This document shows, one piece after another, positions 51,796 to 59,713 of a stretch of DNA of 64,000 bases. The number at the start of each line of letters is the position of its first letter. The first letter of the stretch is position 1. Origin of the DNA: Streptomyces roseus (GTDB taxonomy: Bacteria > Actinomycetota > Actinomycetes > Streptomycetales > Streptomycetaceae). Location: contig NZ_LFML01000032.1 of NCBI RefSeq assembly GCF_001044425.1, positions 100,253 through 164,252 of the forward strand, written 5' to 3'. The notes under the pieces are model-generated. The model was not told where the DNA came from, did not search any database, and saw only the letters and a list, made by a program, of their open reading frames with translations. The translations under genes were made by a program, and so were the position numbers.

Positions 51796-52743
51796 TCAGT
51801 CGGTGACCAGGACCGTGTTCTCCACCGGCTCCCCGGCGGCGAACCGGTGGAGCTGGCGGGCCACCAGGCGCCGCGCGCGCGGCGCGAACGCCGTGCTGCT
51901 GCCGCCCACGTGAGGCGTGATCAGGACATTCGGAGCATGCCAGAGCGGATGGCCGGCGGGCAGCGGTTCCGGGTCGGTGACGTCGAGTGCCGCGCGCAGC
52001 CGGCCCGATTCCAGCTCCGCCAGCAGGGCTCCGGTGTCGGCGACCGGGCCGCGCGCCACGTTCACCAGCAGGGCGCCGTCCTTCATCCGCGCCAGGAACG
52101 CGGCGTCGGCCAGGCCCCGCGTCGCGGCCGTCAGCGGAGTGGAGAGGATCACCACGTCGGCCTCGGGGAGCAGCCGGGGCAGTTCGGCGTGAGCGTGTAC
52201 GGGCCCGCGCGCGGTGGTGCGCGCCGAGCGTGCGACCCGTACGACCCGCGCGCACTCGAAGGGCGCGAGCCGGTCCTCGATGGCCGCGCCGATCGACCCG
52301 TACCCGACGATCAGCACGGACTTGTCGGCGAGGGCGTCGTAGAAGCCGGCGCGCCACTCCTCGCGGTCCTGCCCGCGGACCATCCCCGGGATCCCGCGCA
52401 GGCAGGCGAGGGTGAGGGTGAGCGCCAGCTCGGCGGTGCTCGCCTCGTGGACCCCGCGCGCGTTGCACAGCCGCACGCCGGGACGCAGCAGGCCGAGGCC
52501 GCCCAGGACGTGGTCGATGCCCGCGGTCAGGGTCTGCACGACCTGCAGGTGCGGCATGCCGGGCAGCGGGCGCAGGGTCACCTCGGGGGACTTCATGTAC
52601 GGGGTGACGTAGAAGACGCAGGCCGACGGGTCGGCCGGGAAGGCGTCCTCGCCGTCCCAGTGCCGGTAGGTGAAGGCGTCGGGGAGGTCCCCGATCTCCT
52701 CGGCGGGGAACGGCAGCCAGACGTCCGGGGTCTTTGCATCCAT
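51796..52743 (-). CDS. D-isomer specific 2-hydroxyacid dehydrogenase
   Basis: A 315-residue NAD(P)-dependent dehydrogenase of the SerA/GyaR superfamily. The cofactor motif is SVLIVGYGSIGAAIEDRL near residue 140; the catalytic Arg is in NVARGPVADTGAL, Glu in VTDPEPLPAGHPLW and His in ITPHVGGSS. It lacks ACT domains, so it is not SerA. ATG at 52743 has no ribosome site, but TAGCCT (52756 to 52751) lies 7 bases upstream, so it is probably leaderless. It is divergent from the aldo/keto reductase gene. Substrate (glyoxylate, hydroxypyruvate or other) is unknown. Confidence 0.9.
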   Translation of the reverse strand: MDAKTPDVWLPFPAEEIGDLPDAFTYRHWDGEDAFPADPSACVFYVTPYMKSPEVTLRPLPGMPHLQVVQTLTAGIDHVLGGLGLLRPGVRLCNARGVHEASTAELALTLTLACLRGIPGMVRGQDREEWRAGFYDALADKSVLIVGYGSIGAAIEDRLAPFECARVVRVARSARTTARGPVHAHAELPRLLPEADVVILSTPLTAATRGLADAAFLARMKDGALLVNVARGPVADTGALLAELESGRLRAALDVTDPEPLPAGHPLWHAPNVLITPHVGGSSTAFAPRARRLVARQLHRFAAGEPVENTVLVTD

Positions 52744-52822
52744 GACCAGGAGGCTATGCCAAGGCCAAAGGATCCTGATCAAGCCGTTAGTTTGTTTGCC
52801 GGACCGGGAGGGGGACGCACGG

Positions 52823-53830
52823 GTGGAGCGCAGGTCGATCGGGGCGGGTGCGCTGGCGGTGGGCGCCGTCGGGCTCGGGTGCATGCCCATGAGCTGGGCG
52901 TACGCGCCCTCGCGGCGCCACCGCGAGGAGTCGCTGGCCACGGTGCACGCGGCCCTGGACCTCGGGGCGAACCTGCTGGACACCGCCGACCTGTACGGGC
53001 CCTACACCAACGAGCTGCTGCTGGGGCGGGTGCTGCGGGAGCGGCGGGCCGAGGCGTTCGTGTCCGCCAAGGTGGGGCTGCGGGCGGGCGAGCAGCACGT
53101 GGTGGCGGACGGGCGGCCCGGATACGTGCGGCGGGCCTGCGACGCCTCGCTGCGCCGGCTCCGGACGGACGTCATAGACGTCTACCAGCTGCACCGGGTG
53201 GATCCGGACGTCCCGGTGGAGGAGACCTGGGGGGCGATGGCGGAGCTGGTGGGTGCCGGGAAGGTGCGGGCTCTGGGGCTCTGCGCGCTGGGGGCGGGCG
53301 CCGGGCCGGGGGCGGGGCGGCGCGGGGACCGGGCGTACCAGGTGACCCTGGGGCACCTGGAGCGGGTCCAGCAGGTGTTCCCCGTGAGTGCGGTGCAGGC
53401 GGAGCTGTCGGTGTGGTCCCGGGAGGCCCTGCGGCGGCTGCTGCCCTGGTGCGCGGCGCGCGGGGTGGGGTTCCTGGCGGCGATGCCGCTCGGCAGCGGG
53501 TTCCTGACCGGGACGCTCCGGCCGGGCGAGGGTTTCGAGTGGGAGGACGTGCGGGCCCGGCACCCGCGGTTCACGGCGGAGTCGATGGCGGGGAACCAGG
53601 CGCTGGTGGCGGGGCTGCGGCGGGTGGCGCGGCGGCACGGGCCCCAGGTGACGGCCGCGCAGGTGGCGCTGGCCTGGGTGCTGGCGCAGGGGCCGCAGGT
53701 GGTGCCGGTGCCGGGGGCCGACCGGGCGCACTGGGCGGCGGAGAACGCGGGGGCGGCGCGGCTGCGGCTGACGGCCGGGGACCTGGCCGAGATCGCGTCC
53801 CTGCCGGCGGCGGTGGGAGCCTGGGACTGA
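52823..53830 (+). CDS. Aldo/keto reductase
   Basis: A 335-residue NADPH-dependent aldo/keto reductase. The catalytic tetrad is present: Asp and Tyr in LLDTADLYGPYTNELLLG, Lys in FVSAKVGLR and His in DVYQLHRVDPDVP. The C-terminal cofactor site is VVPVPGADRAHWAAENAGA. GTG at 52823 has AGGGGG 8 bases upstream; the frame extends further but without a start signal. A Gly-rich insert (GAGAGPGAGRRGD) interrupts the usual GLCALG region. Substrate unknown. Confidence 0.88.
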   Translation: MERRSIGAGALAVGAVGLGCMPMSWAYAPSRRHREESLATVHAALDLGANLLDTADLYGPYTNELLLGRVLRERRAEAFVSAKVGLRAGEQHVVADGRPGYVRRACDASLRRLRTDVIDVYQLHRVDPDVPVEETWGAMAELVGAGKVRALGLCALGAGAGPGAGRRGDRAYQVTLGHLERVQQVFPVSAVQAELSVWSREALRRLLPWCAARGVGFLAAMPLGSGFLTGTLRPGEGFEWEDVRARHPRFTAESMAGNQALVAGLRRVARRHGPQVTAAQVALAWVLAQGPQVVPVPGADRAHWAAENAGAARLRLTAGDLAEIASLPAAVGAWD

Positions 53831-53990
53831 GGGGGCCCGGGACCGCGTGAGCCGGGGACCGAGCCCTGGCGCGAGCCGGTTCCGGCTCCGGGACAACCAC
53901 TCGATCGGGTGTACGAGCGCCGGAACTTCGTGGAGCGCCGCAGCTGTTGAGACAGGTGAAAGGCGCGATCGCCGACCGGAGGGGAGCAGG

Positions 53991-55223
53991 ATGATGGGAT
54001 ACGGACAGGCACAGGCGTCCGAGAGGTACGGGGGTCCGCGCGGCCGGAACCGCCCGGTGCTGGCCGTGTTCGCCTTGGCGGGCTGCGGGGCGCTGCTCGC
54101 AGCGGGCTGCGCTCCGGCGGGCCATCCGGCCGCCAGGCCGGGCACGTCACCACCGGGCCCGGCCCCCGCCTCGTCGGGGTCCGGCTCCGCGGGCACCCCG
54201 TCCGGCTCGCCGGAGGCCGCGCCGCCGGCCAGGGGCTCCGTGACGGTGACGGGCGAGATCGCCAAGGACCTGGAGTCGCCCTGGGGGGTGGCCCCGCTGC
54301 CCGGCGGGGATCTGCTGGTCGCCTCGCGGGACAAGGGGACGATCAGCAGGGTCGCGGCGGCGACCGGCGCGGTGACGCAGATCGGCAAGGTGCCGGGGGT
54401 GGCCCCGGGCGGCGAGGGCGGGCTGCTGGGGCTCGCGCTGTCGCCCTCGTACGCCTCGGACCGGATGGTGTACGCGTACTTCACGACGGAGTCCGACAAC
54501 CGCATCGCCCGGATGCGGTACGACGAGCAGCGGGACGCGGGGCAGCAACTGGGTGCGCCGGACACGGTGTTGCGGGGCATTCCCAAGGGTCTGATCCACA
54601 ACGGGGGCCGGATCGCCTTCGGCCCCGACAAGATGCTCTACGCGGGGACGGGCGAGACCGGTGACACCGGGCTCGCACAGGACAGGAAGTCGCTGGGCGG
54701 CAAGATCCTGCGGATGACCCCGGACGGGCAGCCGGTGCACGGGAATCCCGAGGCCGACTCGGTCGTCTATTCCTACGGGCACCGCAATGTGCAGGGCCTG
54801 GCCTGGGACAAGGACAAACGGCTGTGGGCGTCCGAGTTCGGCCAGAACACCTGGGACGAGCTGAACCTGATCGAGCCCGGTGTGAACTACGGCTGGCCCG
54901 AGGCCGAGGGGAAGGCGGGCAAGCCGGGCCTGCGCGATCCGGTGGCCGTGTGGAAGACCGACGAGGCCTCGCCGAGCGGGATCGCGTGGGCGCAGGGCTC
55001 GGTGTGGATGGCCGGGCTGAAGGGCGAGCGGCTGTGGCGGATCCCGCTGGCCGGGGCGGTTCCGGTGGCCGAGCCGGAGGCCTTCCTGATGGGGAAGTAC
55101 GGTCGCCTGCGCACGGTGATCGCCCTCGGCGGGGACAGATTGCTGCTGGTCACGAGCGAGACGGACGGCCGCGGGTCGCCGGAGGCGGGCGACGACAGGA
55201 TCCTGACCCTGACAGTGCGGTGA
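53991..55223 (+). CDS. Lipoprotein PQQ-dependent-type sugar dehydrogenase
   Basis: A 410-residue six-bladed beta-propeller of the glucose/sorbosone dehydrogenase family. The N-terminus is a lipoprotein signal (VLAVFALAGCGALLAAGC, lipobox LAAGC) followed by a Pro/Ser/Gly-rich linker. Blades include LESPWGVAPLPGGDLLVASRDKG, GEGGLLGLALSPSYASDRMVYAY, NGGRIAFGPDKMLYAGTGETGD, YSYGHRNVQGLAWD and WASEFGQNTWDELNLIEPGVNYGWP, the family's calcium/PQQ site signatures. ATG at 53991 has GGAGG 8 bases upstream. It acts outside the cell membrane; substrate unknown. Confidence 0.9.
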   Translation: MMGYGQAQASERYGGPRGRNRPVLAVFALAGCGALLAAGCAPAGHPAARPGTSPPGPAPASSGSGSAGTPSGSPEAAPPARGSVTVTGEIAKDLESPWGVAPLPGGDLLVASRDKGTISRVAAATGAVTQIGKVPGVAPGGEGGLLGLALSPSYASDRMVYAYFTTESDNRIARMRYDEQRDAGQQLGAPDTVLRGIPKGLIHNGGRIAFGPDKMLYAGTGETGDTGLAQDRKSLGGKILRMTPDGQPVHGNPEADSVVYSYGHRNVQGLAWDKDKRLWASEFGQNTWDELNLIEPGVNYGWPEAEGKAGKPGLRDPVAVWKTDEASPSGIAWAQGSVWMAGLKGERLWRIPLAGAVPVAEPEAFLMGKYGRLRTVIALGGDRLLLVTSETDGRGSPEAGDDRILTLTVR

Positions 55224-55260
55224 CCGAACCCCGGTGGGGGCGAAAGGCACGGTGGACGCG

Positions 55261-55437
55261 GTGTTCAACATGATCGAGGAGCTCTTCAGCCCGGGACGCA
55301 AGCACACGGACGAGGAGAAGAAGCGGCTGGAGCTGTCCCGGACCGAGGTGAACGACGGCGATCCGGGACGCGGTCCCATAGACCTGGAATCCGGCAAGGT
55401 GCTCATACGCCCGGCGGAGCCGTCGCCGCGGGAGTGA
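55261..55437 (+). CDS. DUF6191 small protein
   Basis: A small conserved streptomycete protein of about 58 residues: VFNMIEELFSPGRKHTDEEK, then LELSRTEVNDGDPGRGPIDLESGKVLIRP. Relatives usually begin MFN, which supports the GTG at 55261; GTG at 55252 and 55234 are in frame alternatives. It follows the sugar dehydrogenase gene by about 40 bases on the same strand. Its last 35 bases overlap the 3' end of the converging LAL regulator, so the two messages are complementary at their ends. Function unknown. Confidence 0.75.
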   Translation: MFNMIEELFSPGRKHTDEEKKRLELSRTEVNDGDPGRGPIDLESGKVLIRPAEPSPRE

Positions 55438-58400
55438 GCGGCTCGAACAGCCGGAGCCGGTGGGCCAGGGCGGCCGCCTCGCCGCGGCCGGCGACGCCCA
55501 GCTTGGCCAGGATGTTCGAGACGTGGACGCTGGCCGTCTTCGGGGAGATGAACAGCTCCTCGGCGATCTGGCGGTTGCTCTTGCCGGCCGCGACCAGACC
55601 CAGGACGTCCCGTTCACGGCTGGTCAGGCCCAGGGACTCGACGGGGTCCGGGGCCGGTGCGGGCGGGGCGGCGGGCTCGTCCCCGGTGAGCGGGAGCCGG
55701 GCGCGCTGGGCGAGCAGGGCCAGGTCCTCGCGGAGCCTGCGGGAGCCGAGGCGGTCCGCGGTGGCGTAGGCCTCGCGGAGCAGGGCCGCGGCGCTCTCGC
55801 GGTCGCCGCCGGAGGCCAGCAGCGCTTCGGCGAGCCGGTGGCGGGCGCGGGCCAGCAGGTACGGGCGCTCCAGCGGGCGGACGGCCCGCTCGACGCCGGC
55901 CCAGTCCGCGGGGGTGTCCCGGTCCTCGGCCCGCAGCAGTTCGGCGCGGAGGAAGTCGGCGTGCGCGGCCCACACGGGAGCGGGGGTGGCCAGGGCCCGG
56001 GCGGCGGCGCGGAGCACGTCGAGGGCGGCTCCGCGGCCGGCGTCGGCGACCGGGAGGCCCCGGGCGTCGGCCTCGGCGGAGGCGGCGGCGAGCAGCAGCG
56101 GCCAGGCGTAGCGGTGGTGGCCGAGCGGGAAGCCGTAGGCGACCGCGTCGGAGATCTCCGCGCGGACGTCGGCGATCCGGCCCTCCTCGGCGGCTATGCC
56201 GACGGCGAGGCGGTAGAGCGGTATGCGGTGCTGGGGCTGGCTGTCGTGGGTGCCGAAGTGGGCGTGGGCCGCGGTGAGCCGGGCGCTCGCCTCGGCCAGT
56301 TCGCCGCGCGCCAGCGCCAGGTAGGACAGCCGTGCGGAGGCGGAGCCGCGCGGGGCCGCGCTCTGGCCGACGCGCAGACCGCGCCGGGCGGCTTCGGCAG
56401 CCTCCTCCCAGCGGCCGAGGCTGTACAGGCTCTCCGCCATGTTCCCGCTGAGCCAGGCCTCGGTGTCCAGCAGCCGTGACTTCTTGACGAGTTCGACCCC
56501 TTGTTCGGCCAGTTCCACGGCTTCGCGGGACCGGCCCATGCTTTCCAGCTGAGAGGTGAGATTGATATGTGCGCGTCCCGCCAGCATGACGAGGCCGAGT
56601 TCGGCGGCCCGCTCCCGGACCACGAGCATCTCGGCGAGTCCGCGTTCGGGGTCGCCGGCGTCGGTGAGCAGGCTGCCGACCGTGATCCGCGCGTTGAGCT
56701 CGATCTCCTCGGCCCCGAGCATGCGTGCGTAGGCCGCGGCGCGTTCCGCGGCTTCGAGGTTGCCGGGGCCCGGGCTGTGGAGCATGCCCCAGCCCGCGGC
56801 CCGGACCAGGACCTCGGCGTGTACCTGGGACGGGGGCAGCCCCTTGACCAGCTCCTGGGCCTTGGCGAGTTCCTCCCAGCCGTCGCCGCGGGCGAGGCTG
56901 GAGACGAGCCGGGAGCGCTCGGTCCAGAACCAGGCGGCGCGCAGCGGGTCCTGGTCCTCATCCAGCAGCCGCAGCGCGGTCTTGGTGAGTTTGAGGGCGC
57001 GTTCGCGTTCGCCGCCGAAGCGGGCGGCGACGGTCGCCTCGGCCAGCAGGTCGAGCCGCTTCAGCGGGGTGGTGGCGGGGTCGCAGCCGCACGGCGGGTA
57101 CACGTCGGTGTAGTCGACCGGGCGCAGGGCCTCGCGGATCTCCCGCGGCGCGCTCTCCCACAGGTCCAGCGCCCGCTCGAGCAGGTTGAGCTGCTCGGAG
57201 TAGGCGTGCCGGCGGCGGGCGGCGACCGAGGCGGCGAGCACGGCGGGCAGTGCTTTGGCCGCGTCGTTGGCGCAGTACCAGTAGTTGGCCAGCCGGATGA
57301 CCCGCTCCTCGGCGCGGATCAGCCAGTCGTCGGCTTCCATCGCCTCGGCGTAGCGGCGGTTGACGCGGGCGCGTTCGCCGGGCAGCAGGTCGTCGCTGAC
57401 GGCCTCGCGGACCAGCGAGTGGCGGAAGCGGTAGCCGTCCCCGTCGGGGGTGGCGAGGAGGATGTTGGCGCCGACGGCGGCCCGCAGGGCCTCGATCAGC
57501 TCGTCCTCGCCCAGTCCGGCGACGGCGCGCAGCAGCGGGTACTCCACGGTGGAGCCGCCCTCGGCGACCATCCGCACCACGCGCTGGGCCTCTTCGGGCA
57601 GCACCTCGACGCGGACGAGCAGCAGGTCGCGCAGGGACTCGGTGAGTCCCGCGTGGCAGCCGCTCCTCTGGCAGGCGGCGAGTTCCTCGACGAAGAAGGC
57701 GTTGCCGTCGGAGCGGTCGAAGACGGAGTCAACGAACGCCTCGTCGGGCTGCGAGGCGAGGATGCCGGCGAGCTGGCGGCGCACCTCGGCCCGGTTGAAG
57801 CGGGGCAGTTCGATGCGCTGGACGGTGCGGAGCCGGTCGAGCTCGGCGAGCAGCGGGCGCAGCGGGTGGCGGCGGTGGACGTCGTCGGCGCGGTAGGTGG
57901 CGACGACGACGAGCCGGCCGCTCGCGAGGGTGCGGAACAGGTAGGAGAGCAGGTGGCGGGTGGAGGTGTCCGCCCAGTGCAGGTCTTCCAGGACGAGGAC
58001 GACGGTGCGGTCGGCGGCGAGCCGCTCCAGCATCCGGGCCGTCAGCTCGAAGAGCCGGGCGGTGCTCTCCTCGTCGTGCGGGCCTCGGGGGGTCTCGCCG
58101 AGTTCGGGGAGGATCCGGGCGAGTTCGTCCTCCTGGCCCGCGGCCGCGGCGGCCAGCTCCCCCGGGAGCAGGCGGTGCAGGGTGCGCAGGGCCGTCGAGA
58201 AGGGGGCGAAGGGAAGGCCCTCCGCCCCGATCTCGACACAGCCTCCGACCGCCACCACCGCGCCGCGCCGTTCCGCCTCGCAGAGGAACTCCTCGGTGAG
58301 GCGGGTCTTTCCGACCCCGGCCTCGCCGCCGACGAGCATCGCCTGCGGCTCCCCGGCCGCCGCGCGGGTCAATGCGTCGGTGAGTACGGCCAGTTCGTCG

Positions 58401-58504
58401 GCTCGGCCGACGAACACCGGGCTGACAGATCTGGTCTCCACGTCGCCGAGCATCGCACAGGAGGCCTGGCCGGCGGCACCGGCCCGGGGTGCGCTTCTCA
58501 TCAC
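55403..58504 (-). CDS. LAL-type LuxR transcriptional regulator
   Basis: A 1033-residue large ATP-binding regulator of the LuxR family. Walker A is VGGEAGVGKTRLTEEFL near residue 58 and Walker B VVLVLEDLHWADTSTRHLL near 170; a long TPR-like helical region follows (about 400-930), and the C-terminal LuxR helix-turn-helix is SLGLTSRERDVLGLVAAGKSNRQIAEELFISPKTASVHVSNILAKLGV. Such STAND-type regulators often control secondary metabolism or sugar use. GTG at 58504 or the next ATG at 58501 are likely starts; the 55-residue gene lies 29 bases upstream. Confidence 0.92.
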   Translation of the reverse strand: MMRSAPRAGAAGQASCAMLGDVETRSVSPVFVGRADELAVLTDALTRAAAGEPQAMLVGGEAGVGKTRLTEEFLCEAERRGAVVAVGGCVEIGAEGLPFAPFSTALRTLHRLLPGELAAAAAGQEDELARILPELGETPRGPHDEESTARLFELTARMLERLAADRTVVLVLEDLHWADTSTRHLLSYLFRTLASGRLVVVATYRADDVHRRHPLRPLLAELDRLRTVQRIELPRFNRAEVRRQLAGILASQPDEAFVDSVFDRSDGNAFFVEELAACQRSGCHAGLTESLRDLLLVRVEVLPEEAQRVVRMVAEGGSTVEYPLLRAVAGLGEDELIEALRAAVGANILLATPDGDGYRFRHSLVREAVSDDLLPGERARVNRRYAEAMEADDWLIRAEERVIRLANYWYCANDAAKALPAVLAASVAARRRHAYSEQLNLLERALDLWESAPREIREALRPVDYTDVYPPCGCDPATTPLKRLDLLAEATVAARFGGERERALKLTKTALRLLDEDQDPLRAAWFWTERSRLVSSLARGDGWEELAKAQELVKGLPPSQVHAEVLVRAAGWGMLHSPGPGNLEAAERAAAYARMLGAEEIELNARITVGSLLTDAGDPERGLAEMLVVRERAAELGLVMLAGRAHINLTSQLESMGRSREAVELAEQGVELVKKSRLLDTEAWLSGNMAESLYSLGRWEEAAEAARRGLRVGQSAAPRGSASARLSYLALARGELAEASARLTAAHAHFGTHDSQPQHRIPLYRLAVGIAAEEGRIADVRAEISDAVAYGFPLGHHRYAWPLLLAAASAEADARGLPVADAGRGAALDVLRAAARALATPAPVWAAHADFLRAELLRAEDRDTPADWAGVERAVRPLERPYLLARARHRLAEALLASGGDRESAAALLREAYATADRLGSRRLREDLALLAQRARLPLTGDEPAAPPAPAPDPVESLGLTSRERDVLGLVAAGKSNRQIAEELFISPKTASVHVSNILAKLGVAGRGEAAALAHRLRLFEPLTPAATAPPGV

Positions 58505-58533
58505 GTGTCAGTCCACGCGGTCCGCGGCCCGGG

Positions 58534-58701
58534 TCACGCGGCGCGCGTGAAGCGGCTCCGCTGCCCTGTCACCTGCCGTTCGGGCTCCTGGCTGCGCGAG
58601 GAGGCGCGGCGCGCCTTCTTGGCCTCCCGGACCATGCGGTACCGGGCGGCTTCGCGGATGCGGTCGGCGCTGCGGGCGGTGGCGATCTCGTACTCGAACA
58701 T
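58534..58701 (-). CDS. Small basic 55-residue protein
   Basis: Begins MFEYEIATARSADRIREAARY and continues RMVREAKKARRASSRSQEPE, ending in a basic tail. It is a short, probably helical, strongly basic protein of a type that recurs in streptomycetes; no function is known to me. ATG at 58701 has GGGAG 6 bases upstream. The LAL regulator starts 29 bases after its stop, so the two are probably co-transcribed. Confidence 0.65.
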   Translation of the reverse strand: MFEYEIATARSADRIREAARYRMVREAKKARRASSRSQEPERQVTGQRSRFTRAA

Positions 58702-58866
58702 CTCGTACTCCCGGGTTCGTGTTTCTCGGCACCTCGTTCGGTGTGATCCAAGATTCGCGTCCCAGGGGGTGCCGGCACATCGGGCGCTTGCCGCATCTGT
58801 ACGGGGCGGGGGTCCTTAGGCCGCGGCCGAAGGGCCCCGGGCCGGACCGGGAGCGCCTAGGAGGGG

Positions 58867-58898
58867 GTCCTAGGCGGGCACGTGGAGGTCCTAGGCGG
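58867..58898. repeat. Short direct repeat with CCTAGG
   Basis: GTCCTAGGCGG occurs at 58867-58877 and 58888-58898, 21 bases apart, with a third CCTAGG at 58856-58861. The second copy covers the stop codon of the membrane protein gene. Role unknown. Confidence 0.4.
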
Positions 58899-59484
58899 CC
58901 TTCGGGAGGGGGGCGAGGATGTCGAAGTACATGAGGCCGAAGAGCAGTACGCCCAGCGCGCCGAGGGCGACGGCGGCCCAGGAGACGGCGCGGACCCAGG
59001 TGGGGAGGGTGCGGCCGGGGGCGCCGAACGCGGGGCGGGCCAGCACGAAGACGGCGAGCAGCAGGGCGAGGGTGGACAGGACGCCGTTGACGAGGGCGGT
59101 CATGTGCCAGGCGTCGCCGTACAGGGCCTCGATCTTGGCCTCGGTGGTGGCGGCGTTGACCGATTCGATCTGGCCCACGAGGGTCTGGCGCTCGGCGATG
59201 ACGCGCGAGACCCAGCTTCCGCTGAGGGCGACGAGCCCGAGCCCGGCCGCGACGACGGCGGAGGCCGCGGCGCCGACGCCCTCGGGCTTCTTCTCGTCCT
59301 CGTGGAGCTCGTCGTGGAGCTCGTCCTCGAGGTCCTCGTCGGTGAGGTCGGCCCCGGGGGCCTCTGCGGCCTCGGCGCTCTGCGCGGCGGGGGCGTCCTT
59401 GAGGTCGGCCTGGGCCTCGGTGGCCTGGGGCTCGGCGGTGTCCGCCTCGGGAGCGGTCGGGTCGGCGGTCTTCGTGGTGTCCAT
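58891..59484 (-). CDS. Membrane protein with acidic N-terminus
   Basis: A 197-residue protein: residues 1-75 are acidic and disordered (EAPGADLTDEDLEDELHDELHEDEKK), then three predicted membrane segments (AAASAVVAAGLGLVALSGSW, LVNGVLSTLALLLAVFVLARPAF, SWAAVALGALGVLLFGLMYF). No enzymatic motif. ATG at 59484 lacks a ribosome site; TACGGT (59497 to 59492) lies 7 bases before it, so the message is probably leaderless. Function unknown. Confidence 0.8.
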   Translation of the reverse strand: MDTTKTADPTAPEADTAEPQATEAQADLKDAPAAQSAEAAEAPGADLTDEDLEDELHDELHEDEKKPEGVGAAASAVVAAGLGLVALSGSWVSRVIAERQTLVGQIESVNAATTEAKIEALYGDAWHMTALVNGVLSTLALLLAVFVLARPAFGAPGRTLPTWVRAVSWAAVALGALGVLLFGLMYFDILAPLPKAA

Positions 59485-59713
59485 GCCGGGCACCGTAGGC
59501 GGCTTGTCTGAGAGGTTTCTGAGAAGGCCCCGGTGGCTTCGGTCAGGGCTGCCGGCGGAGGTGGCTCTCGCGCGGGAGGCCCTCGCGGGTCATACCGAGA
59601 CGTTCCGCGACGGCGGGGCTCCTGTGGTCGGCGGCGGTCTCGCGCGCGTACGGGGAGAGGAACGCGCGCGCCGGGTCCGGGTCGGTTCGGGTCTCGTGCG
59701 GCGGGTCGCCGGA

